DNA from: Colletotrichum lupini
Taxonomy: Eukaryota > Ascomycota > Sordariomycetes > Glomerellales > Glomerellaceae
Direction of reading: 5' to 3'
Assembly: GCF_023278565.1 (NCBI RefSeq)
Contig: NC_064676.1
Span: 5,642,001-5,706,000 of the forward strand
DNA length: 64,000 bases
The position numbers were made by a program, and so were the translations under genes. Below are positions 47,680 to 57,187 of the stretch, piece after piece (the first letter of the stretch is position 1; the number at the start of each line of letters is the position of its first letter). The notes beneath the pieces are model-generated. The model worked only from the letters and a program-made list of their open reading frames with translations. It had not been told where the DNA came from and searched no databases.

Positions 47680-50600
47680 ATGGTTTTGCGGCATTCCGCC
47701 CTCGCTGTGTGCCTCTCGGTTCTGCTCGCTTTAGATCAAAACTCTAGCCAGGCAAATGCACAGTACTTGCAGAATTTGGACCGCACCCGTATCACTAATC
47801 CTGCGACCAACATCCAATACGATGGCTACAGATAGTGAGTCTCTCTCCGTCTTCTGTTTCTGTGCCTTCTATTCCGCAGTATACTCATGGTAGACGGCAT
47901 GCTCACAATTTCTCAGCAAGGCCGTCCCTGACAACCGGGCCGCCTGGCGTAATGTTATCGACCTTGGCCGCACCGAAATCATCTATCTCTATTACAATTG
48001 CTACTACATGAACAACATCTGCGACAACGTTGACACCTTCCTGAGCTCCCCCCGCGGCCAGAACCTCCACCCTGGCACGACCATCCCCGCTGACCAGTTC
48101 ACCTACGACTTTGATACCGGTGAAGAAAGCTGGACTCACCAGTCCGGCCGCAGGGAGAAGTCTTGCCCCAAAAGTTGGGGTAAAGCGCGGAACTGCCCCG
48201 AGCCGAGCACGAAGGTTCCCTTCCGCCACGACGGCCCCTGGTGGACCAAGGATGTCGAGGCCGTCGGCAACACAAACATGCTCAAACATGAACGCGACAG
48301 TCAGACCAAAAACATCATCAAGAGGTCCGGGATGCGCTATACCTGCGATGAGTTCCCCCCTGCTACCTGGGTCGAGGGTGGCAGCGGCTGGGCTAACAAC
48401 CAACCTGCCAACACTCGGTGCGCTGGTCATGCCTGTCTTGACCCCTTCGCTGTTGTCGTCAACGGTAACCGCGTTTCCGTAAAGGCCGAGCAGGACTGGC
48501 AGGCTAGATCGCACAAGACGCTCCGCGACGTCCTTCTCAGCAGAATCGAAGCCCGCAACAATGAGTTTACGTGGCACGATCCCCGCAACCCGCAGAGGGA
48601 TACTGCCTTCTTCCGCTTCGCTGCCATGGACATGGGGCCCGACGGCAACGCAGCCGTGGTCTTCAAGACAGATACTACTACTGGCATGGATAGTAACCAT
48701 GAATTCATTTCTCAAGCAAGGAAGCGCGGGCTCAATATCACCAACCCGGACGAAGATGGGAACCCGAACGAGCCGACGCGGGTGCCCCATTCACGGTACG
48801 GCCCCAGCTTTGAGGAGGCATTGAGGCGCATGCGCGCCGGCCATTATCGTGTCGTCGAATATATCCCGGCCGAATTCAACGACTCCTCTGTGACAGCTGA
48901 GCCGACTTTTAGGGACATGACTGATTTGCGGATGCGGTCGGCTGGCTCAGGCGACCTACACACCAACAATAAAACGTCGCGACGCTTCGAGAAGCCGAAA
49001 CGGCAGGGGGAAAAGGTACCGGCAGCCATTCATGAACGCGCAAAGCCTCTCCTAAACGCGGCTTCGTCAAGTGATCTCGAAAAAGCCCGTGGCATCGTGA
49101 CAATCGCCATCGCGGCCTCGTCCAAGCTCAACAAGGCCCGTCTGAATAGCCCACTGCGAAATCAATACAGACTCAAGCCCGGTACTGTCATCGGCGGAGC
49201 AATTGTGAACGAGACCCGCCGCACCCGCCGCGACGACCCCGAACCACCCCCGCTCCTCGAGATTACTGACGAGATTGCCTGGGCCGCCGCACTCCTGGCC
49301 GAGGCCGAGGCTGATATGCCCCAGGACGGTGTTAAGGTTCCCAGCCGCAACATCACACGCCGCGCGGCCGCCGGCTCGTACTGGATGGAGTCTATCGCTC
49401 GCAAGGGCATTGTCCCCTGGGGCGATGAACCCTCGTACGCTGTGTTCCGCAACGTGCTCGACTATGGCGCCACGGGCAACGGCGTGACTGACGATACTGC
49501 CGCCATCAAGCGGGCCATGAACGATGGCCGGCGTTGTGGTGAGAAATGCAACGGGTCGACGGTCAAGAATGCCATCGTCTACTTCCCACCCGGCACGTAT
49601 CTCATATCCAGCACGGTGCCTCTTCCCTTCGGCACGCAGGTCATCGGTGATGCCATCAACCGACCAGTGCTGGTCGCCTCCAAGACCTTCATTGGTCTCG
49701 GGGTGCTTTCCACAGACGAATACACAGGCGGCGGGACTGGCGCCGACGGGCACGACCAGCAGTGGTATGTAAATACGGCCAATTTCTATCGTCAGATCCG
49801 CAACGTCATTATCGACGTCCGCCCAGCACCGCCCTCTGAGGAGGCGGCATGCCTACACTACCAGGTGGCCCAGGCTACTAGTATGCAGAACGTCGAGCTG
49901 CGGGCCGGTGCAGGACAGAAGGGCCTCTTTGCCGAAAATGGCAGCGGCGGCGGCATCTCCGACGTCACATTTGTAGGTGGCGACGTCTGTCTGTACGGCG
50001 GCGAGCAGCAATTTACCGCCCAGCGGCTTGTCTTCAGTGGTTGTGACGTCGGCGTTCAGGTTATCTGGGACTGGGGTTGGGTGTGGAAGTCAATAACCAT
50101 GACCGACGTGAAGACAGGCTTCAAGTTTGTGCCTGATTATCCCGACGGCAGCATAGGGTCATCGCTGATTATGGATTCGTCCTTCACGAACGTCGGTACC
50201 GTCGTCGTTATTCAGCCGCCGTCATCCAAACCAGGTTCCGGAAGCACTGGTCTCGTACTCGAGAACATCGCCATGTCGGGTGTCACCACCGCCGTCGCTG
50301 ACACGAATGGCCGCACCCTGCTGGCCGCGTCTACGAGGCTTGACGAGTGGGTACTGGGCCCCGTATATTCGAGCTCAGCCGATGATGGTACACGCTCATT
50401 CTCATCTGGTGGCAAGGTCGGCAAGTATCGCAGAGATAGCGCGCTTCTGGACGCTCAGGATGCCTATTATGAGCGTCCCAAGCCGCAATACGAGGACCGC
50501 GGCGTGGGCGACTTCCTTCACGTTAGGGACTTTGGCGCTATGGGCGACGGCATAACGGACGACACGGCTGCCTTCCAGCTGGCCGTCGATTCAAGCCAGG

Positions 50601-52861
50601 GCAGCATCTGATTCGTCGATGCCGGCTCGTATATTTTGACGGGGACCGTGACAGTACCAGCCGGCGTCAAGATGGTCGGCGAGACGTGGTCGCAGATCGT
50701 GGCCCAAGGTCCGGCCTTCTCCGACGAGAGTAAGCCTACCCCAATGCTTCGCGTGGGTCGCCCTGGCCAGGTCGGCAACGTCGAGATGCAGGACCTTATT
50801 TTTACTACAAAGGGCCCGACAGCTGGCGCCGTGCTCATTGAGTGGAATATGGCTGCTGATGCAAAGGGATCAGCGGCCCTTTGGGACTGCCACGTCCGGA
50901 TCGGCGGTGCGACGGGCACCGATCTGACGCCTACGGAGTGCCCAGCTCTGGCTTCTGGCATCGCCCCGGGCTGCAATGCTGCTAGTCTGATGATGCACAT
51001 TAAGCCAGGCGCATCGGGATACTTCGAGAACATGTGGCTGTGGGTGGCTGACCATCTAATTGATGACCCAGACCTGGAAGACGCCAACAACACCATGGTA
51101 CAGAACTCGATATACGTTGCTCGCGGCCTGCTTATCGAGAGCACCGAGCCCACATGGCTCTACGGCACGGCATCGGAGCACGCGATCATGTACCAATACA
51201 ACTTCCACAATGCCGCGAGTGTCTTCGCCGCCATGATCCAAACAGAGTCACCGTACTACCAGCCAACCCCAAACCCGCCTGCCCCTTTCACTAGCTCCGT
51301 CGGCCTCTTCCCTGGTGACCCGGACTACTCCTGCGCCGTTGGCGACGAGTTCAGTGGTTGCGATGAATCGTGGGCCGTTGTGATGCGCGGCTGCGAGGAT
51401 ATCGTCATTGCTGGCGCTGGCCTGTATTCGTGGTTCTCGGCCTACGCCCAAGATTGTATTGGCGGACAGCTGTGCCAGAAGGCACTGGTTCTTCTTAAGG
51501 GAAACCATGCTAGCGTGCGATGGGAGCATCTCGTTACGATAGGCGCCAAGTATATGGTCATTATGGACGGCAAGGGCATTGCGGCCAAGGACAACCTCAA
51601 CATCGATGCGCACCCCTTCTGGTCGCAGATATCGCTGCTCGACGTCACTAGCGACGGAGAGCAGTATAACGACATCCTCTGGCTTGACCCGTCTATTTGG
51701 GATATGGAACAACCTGAATTCTCTTGCGAGCCACCCTGTCGTGTCAAGATTCCGCCATATACAGGGGCGACTACTACCGTCAATTACCCACTCATGACCG
51801 TCAGCCAGGACGCGTGGACGAGTACAATTACGGTGCGGCCCATGACGCTATCCAAGTTGGGCTTCGAGGTAATGACCATCGGGGGTTCCAACGTGAAGAG
51901 GGACAGTGGCAGCCTGAACCGCCGAGCCTTTGAGGACTTCTGGCCCGTTCCCGCTACGACTGCCGCTTGGCCCGTCGTTATTTACAACGGCCCGAATGGT
52001 AAAGAGTCAACGGCGAGCCCTAAAGCGCCTTATCCGACGCAGCCTCCGTCCATCGAGCCTGGCTCGCCACCGCCGCAAAACGGCGCCTGGCCAGCAAAAG
52101 CCCTCCGGCCGCGCATGGCCGCCGCTGTAGACCCCAACAAAGAGCTGGACGATCGTCTCAAGGACTGGATGTGCCGGCAGGCTGCCGAGTCGCCCAGTTA
52201 CTACGACATGGACATGTTAGACTGCCCGGGAAGGGGTGGAAACAACAACGACTCGGGACAGATGCCGATGGGTGACGGCACTGGATGGAACGTCCCCAAG
52301 ATTTCAAACAACGGCACCATGAGCCTGCCTGGGTTTTTCCCCTGGGGCTCAATGTTGAGTGAGCTTGGGCGCATGTGCGAACAGCCGCTTGAATCGAAGA
52401 CCACCACCACCAGGGCGCAGACGACTCAGCCTTCCCAGCCCACAGCAAAGCCGCTCAAGCAGGCCGACGCCAAGCACAACAATGTGAAATGCTACGGCGA
52501 GGGGCGCAAGATGAGCAACATCCGGCTGCAGAACGGCATCAACTCCTTCTGCAAGAACATTGGCTCCGACGTTGGCGTCCAGGCCCGCGACCTAGATGGC
52601 AGGGCCGCCGCCGGGCAGCAGCAGCTCATGGGCAGATACAAGAAGGAGTCCATCAAGCCCTTTTCTGGACAGGAGGAGATTAGCTTCAGCTTCGAGGTGC
52701 TCGACGGCTGCTCGTGGACGTTCAGCATGGACGAGTGTACGCGCTACTTCAAGACGCCCGTCGATAGCTGTAATTGCGGCGGGGAGAATGGTAAGCAGGG
52801 CGGTTATGGGAGTAACAACTGCCTTAGGTGGAAGACTGATCCGAATCGCTCGGCGTACTAG
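47680..52861 (+). pseudogene. NucA/NucB-type DNase domain fused to GH55 beta-1,3-glucanase, with an in-frame TGA
   Basis: Two exons, 47680..47834 and 47917..52861, make one frame of 1,700 codons interrupted by TGA at 50609-50611 (codon 950). MVLRHSALAVCLSVLLAL is a signal peptide. Residues about 150-300 contain YTCDEFPPATWVEGG and downstream NTRC, the NucA/NucB secreted-nuclease signature (acidic DE pair before [FY]P, then GG). From about residue 562 comes GH55 architecture: a first pectate-lyase-superfamily repeat (VLDYGATGNGVTDDTAAI, FPPGTYLISS) and a second (VRDFGAMGDGITDDTAAF, VDAGSYILTG, VKMVGETWSQ). A Thr/Pro linker and a C-terminal cysteine domain (PVDSCNCGG...NNCLRWKTDPN) follow. The TGA lies in the second beta-helix repeat, so a terminated product keeps signal, nuclease and half the glucanase (949 residues). 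Family knowledge: GH55 enzymes cleave beta-1,3-glucan outside the cell. The fusion is unusual. Confidence 0.83.
48290..48460 (+). other. NucA/NucB nuclease-like domain core
   Basis: Encodes residues about 177-233. CDEFPP is at 195-200 (48344 onward), VEGG at 204-207 and Arg219 in NTRC. These match the conserved core of secreted bacterial sporulation nucleases and of nuclease-like tails in some fungal killer-toxin-type chitinases. Activity is inferred, not shown. Confidence 0.7.
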
Positions 52862-53134
52862 TGGTTCTCGAGAAGGACAGCCTTTGTGATCGAGTGTTCT
52901 TTTTGTGAATTCTCGTATATCTATTCATCTCAGATTCTCTTGGGACATATTAGTTGCTCCACATTTTATGTGCTTAGATACTTACTACATAGGTAATCAA
53001 CAGGCTTCAAGATGAGAACTTACGAGGCGTAAGGTAACATGAGCTATCCAAAAGCACAAAGCACATAAGGACCCAAGAGACTGAGACGGGACACTTGAGA
53101 GAGAGGAATACTTTGCCGTGCGAGTAGCCTCGAT

Positions 53135-53136
<2 letters not shown>

Positions 53137-53170
<34 letters not shown>
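53137..53170. repeat. (CT)17 microsatellite
   Basis: A perfect 34 bp dinucleotide run. Confidence 0.95.
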
Positions 53171-53172
<2 letters not shown>

Positions 53173-53353
53173 ACGACACTCGATTAAGAAAAGAAGAGCA
53201 GCACACGCTAAGTCTTCCTCGTCGTGATGGCTTCAACAGAGCGCATCAAGCGCGCAAACTTGACAATAAACTCACGAGCATAACATCCTCGAAAGCGACA
53301 TCGAATAATTGGCAACCTCTTCCATGTCTTGCGTTACTTAATACACAGAGCCG

Positions 53354-53382
53354 CATGGCATGGCATGGCATGGCATGGCATG
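53354..53382. repeat. (CATGG)n microsatellite, about 5.5 units
   Basis: Consecutive perfect CATGG units. Confidence 0.9.
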
Positions 53383-53703
53383 CACTGCAACTCAGCTCAC
53401 ACATACACGCCGGGTGGCTAATTACCGTAGCCGAGCTGGGGCCCCCTTTCTACCGCACCAGCAGGCACCCTTCAAGAACATGACCAGCGTAAGAGAAACT
53501 TGTCTATCGCATCCGGAATCATTGCTAAAAAGGCCCTCCCTTCTTCCGCCCCCCTAGCGCCGTCCCCCCGTCCATTAATGAATCAGTAAAATCAAGTTGC
53601 CCACAGTGTCTCTAAACCACTGGTTGGATTTGTAGTTGCGGGTCGGCACGTCGGCACACCGGGTGGGGAAGTTTGGATAACACAACAAGTAGACATAGCG
53701 TTG

Positions 53704-55568
53704 TTACATGCCATCAAAGTCGCCGCCAAGGTCGTCCTCGTCCAGATCTCCCTCCTGTATCTCCTTGGCCATCTCACGCTCGCGTTCGCGCGCCTCCTGG
53801 GCATTCTTCAACTCCAAGCGGTGCTGGTTCATGGGGAATCGCATGGCCTAAAACACGGTATTGTTAGCGTGTATTTTCAGATGGAAGTGTGCTGGAAAAC
53901 TCACCTTGACGCTCTCATCGTGGAGAGCCAAGCATGCGCGAATTCTGTCGTGGAAGGCTTCACCAGGCTCCCGCGTAGCGTAGACGTCGCCGACTTCCTT
54001 GCTCTTCATGTATCCATGCTCGCGATCTAAGGTAGCTTCGATAACACCATCGCGGATGGCCTTGGCAACAATGTACTCGGCCGACTCTTCGCTACCAAGG
54101 TCGAGGCGGATGCAGATATCGCGCAGGGAAATGCGAGAATACGACAAAGACATCATGCGGATGCCAGTCTTGATAACGTTCTGGCGCAGGCGGAGGATCA
54201 GGCTGTAGGTGCCGTCGCGGCGGAAGGTGTCGGCGTGATCCGCAATGATGGTCTCGAAGTTCTGGACCTTGCCAACCCGGACGGCCTGGACAAGGAGGAA
54301 ATAAGGGTGCAGAGAGAGCTCCAAAGTGGGCTGGCGGAAAGTAGATCTCTCGGGAATATCACCCATCAACAATTCAACCACCAACAGAAGCTTAGTCGCC
54401 GTCTGTGAGAAGCCCACCGCGCAGGCGCTTGAGGGAGCCTTTCTTGTCGCAGCTGTGAGGTGCTCGTGTGCCTCGGTGTATCTCAGCTGAATGGCGCGGA
54501 TGCGTCCAAGGTAGTACAGGAAGCGTGCGACCTGGTTGTTGGCCGCGTTCTCGGGGAACTGGGTATGGGATACGAGAAGGTCGGCTTGCGCAATGTGAGA
54601 CGTCAACAAATAGCTGCGAAGCAAAAGCACAATGACCGAGGCTTGCGTGTCGATATCCTTGCGGAGAACGGCGGTCCGCAGAGCAGCCAGGAGAGTGGGT
54701 CGAATAGCGACGACCGGAGACTGGGGAGAAGGAGGCTGAGGAGCGAGGCTTTCGCAGAACATTGAGTAGTAGAAGTAGACCTTGGCGGAAAGGGAGTCTA
54801 GTGTACGGCGGTTAAGCGTGTGGATACGGTCAGTGAGCTGCTTAGAGAACTCGGCTCCGTGTTGGAACTGCTTGGTGTCGTAGAGGTGGACCTGAATCAG
54901 GATGCCGAGGAAGATGTCAATCTCGGGGATGATCTCCTTCACCTCCTTCTTCTGGCCGTTCTTCGTCTTCGCAGGCTCGCTGTCTACCTCCATCTCCGGT
55001 CCGCTGGAGCGGCCGAGGGGTACGTTCTCGCGACCGATGGCAATCAGAAGCTGCTTGGCAACATTTCCGGAGGCAACGGTCGCGGGGAAGCTCTCGGCAA
55101 TGGCCTGGGCGATGATATCGGGTGTCAGGCGCTTGCGGATGGTGGAAATTGACCGCAGGGCTCGGAGGGAGAATCTGGCATCGAAGAGCGCGACTGCGCG
55201 GTCCAGCAGAGCGAAATTGCTCTTGATGTCTGTAGAATTGACATCTGTCAGCTTTCTGGTTTGTTTGCGGGCAGATCAAGAGCTTCAGAACTGATAAAGC
55301 ATGACGTACCTGCTACAGCCTGCACCACGGGGTCAACCTTGACCTCTGCTTCATCTGCTCCAGCCTCGTCACCCATCGCAACGTCTCCGTCAGCATCCGC
55401 CGGGGGAGCAGCCGCCTTCTTGGACGGAGGGACAACAACAGTCATCTCTTCGTCGCCGTCCTTTGCTCCCTTCTTGCCCTTGCTCTTTGAGTCGGCATCC
55501 TTGTTGTTCTTACGAACCCCGTTCTCGAGGGGATCCTTCCCGCTGCGTGAAGGCGTTTTGCCCGGCAT
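53704..55568 (-). CDS. RPN3: 26S proteasome regulatory particle lid subunit Rpn3 (PSMD3)
   Basis: Three exons, 55568..55310, 55244..53905 and 53847..53704, encode 580 residues. The N-terminus is lysine/serine-rich and acidic, as in fungal Rpn3. Then comes the conserved NFALLDRAVALFDARFSLRALRSIS block, TPR-like helices, and the PCI domain with ELSLHPYFLLVQAVRVGKV, the winged helix SYSRISLRDICIRLDLGSEE (about 453-493) and GYMKSKEV. The end, LDEDDLGGDFDGM, is typical of the family. Rpn3 is a structural PCI subunit of the 19S lid in nucleus and cytosol. The second exon has two in-phase acceptors 15 bp apart (CTGACAG and TCTACAG), so 575- and 580-residue forms are possible. Homology is strong and no defect is seen. 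Confidence 0.95.
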
Positions 55569-56869
55569 CTTTGCTCAACCGGGTGTGCGTGGATATGCTG
55601 TGGGCAGTGTGTTGAGTGCTGCTTGGGATGGCAGCAGTCGGATATGATCGTGGAGTCGCGCCCGGGGAGGAGAGTGTGGGCGGGTTGTTTTGCTTAGATA
55701 TGGCGTCCCGTCGGATGCTTCGTCTGAAAGCAATGTATTGAGGGAGAGAAAGTCAGGTGACACAGGTTGAAAAAGCGTCAGGACAAGCGGGAGTCGATCT
55801 CGGAGCTCTGTGAGAGTCGGTTGTCGTTGATGGGATTGCGTGGTTGCTGTTTGGCTGTTTGGCTCGTGATGCAGGAAGGTCCGATGGATGGAAGCTCAAA
55901 GATTGAATACCTGAGGCTTAGGTTGCTGCTTCCAGGCCGGGGGGGGAACGACACAGACCGGGCAAGCACCTCACCCACCACACTAGCCGGTGCTCGGTAG
56001 CGGGTACAAGATTGTGGACCCAACGCGAGGCAGAAACAGCCATCTTTGCGGGGACTCAGCTACCGTAGTTTGTACACTCTACCTGATATCACTTAGCGAG
56101 TGAGATTGCCGGGCCTGCTGAAAGCGTGGAGCAACCCCCCCAACACCGAACGAGGCAAAGGCCACCAGGTCCAAAGCGGGAGTGACGTTGTCGATGCTGC
56201 CTGCCTCAGCTGCGTCGTCGTGGTGCCTTTTTTTTTGTGCCACACCTATGCACGCCCCAGCTACCTGAATTATGTAATTATTCAGGGTCCGTAGCCGAAG
56301 CTCCCAATCCCGCCATCGAAGCTGTAGGCATAGGTAGTACCTGATCAATATGGCATATCACCTGAATTGGCATTGCACGCAACCTCCTGATTTGTTGCCG
56401 TCAAATACCATTCTGCCTCTGAATCTATATCACGCGCTAGGTTCGTCAGAATGTCAACGCCACCTTCATATTTGAGTCTTTTGCTCAGCTGAATGCAGAC
56501 TGTTGCTTCTGGGTGCCTACTCTTGCTGTTGTCTTATCGGACCGGAGGCGCCTTTGCACCACCTGGCTCCAGCTGCGCTCCTTCATCGTGAGGACCTTGG
56601 TGGCCTACCTCCTTGTGGCATAATTAACGACACCACAACACTGAGACGGACCTAGATGAACACTGTGAATGGACTCGAGTAACAATTTGGGTATACCATA
56701 ACTATGAAAGCCATGATGGATGACCACCGCAGCACCAGATATTGCTAGTCAACTAGCAATTGCTGTTCATCCCAAACGCCTTTTCCCATGTCTCCCAGAC
56801 CATACCGTTATGCCCATAAAAACCAATCCATTTGCCATTGTCAAATCATCCTTACTCCTGAAGAGGAGC
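55569..56869. other. Intergenic: RPN3 promoter and region downstream of TAF12
   Basis: No gene supported. RPN3 and TAF12 are both on the minus strand, so RPN3's promoter lies at the low end and TAF12's 3' UTR at the high end. Confidence 0.5.
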
Positions 56870-57187
56870 CTACTTCTTTGCTGGGAGAAAGTTGACCTCC
56901 ATACGTGTCGCCATGGACAAGTCCGCCTGCTGGGTATTGCTATCAACCGAAAACTGCCTGAGGGGAGGACCAGTAGTCTGAGTCGGAGCAGATCTCGAGG
57001 TTGAAGCCTTCTTGGCCAGTGATGTAGATTTACGAGACCTCGCCTTGGACGAGGCGGCCTTGACCGGCGATGTCGCACGTGCTCCGACGTCATCCTGATT
57101 GAACCGGACGCTCTTTGTCGTGCTTCTCCTAGCAGTGCTTCGATTTCTAGCAGCAGCAGCATGCCGCGGTTTCTCGGTGGGTTCGTA
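56870..57187 (-). other. Open in-frame extension directly after the TAF12 stop
   Basis: After the TAF12 TAG (57190-57188), the same frame stays open for 105 codons to a TAG at 56872-56870. It reads as a basic Ser/Thr/Ala/Lys-rich segment (RNRSTARRSTTKSVRFNQDD, SPVKAASSKARSRKS, MATRMEVNFLPAKK) that resembles a disordered protein tail. KSVRF fits the RVxF docking pattern for PP1. A strong donor-like GGTAAGG (57202-57196) overlaps the last TAF12 codons, so alternative splicing is conceivable, although the simplest acceptors do not keep this frame. It may also be chance. Confidence 0.35.

Larger units (their letters stand above)
52862..53703. other. Intergenic between convergent genes, with microsatellites
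   Basis: 3' flanks of the GH55 gene and RPN3. It holds a CT repeat and a CATGG repeat, listed separately, and no gene. Confidence 0.6.

Noticed and set aside
48008..48790. Long minus-strand ORF (295 codons) opposite the NucB-GH55 gene
   Set aside because: It overlaps the plus-strand coding exon with clear domain motifs. The antisense frame is an effect of GC-rich codon positions.
44900..52861. Alternative genetic code in which TGA is sense
   Set aside because: The other genes in the window lack internal TGA codons, and several use standard stops including TGA. Nuclear ascomycetes use TGA as stop.
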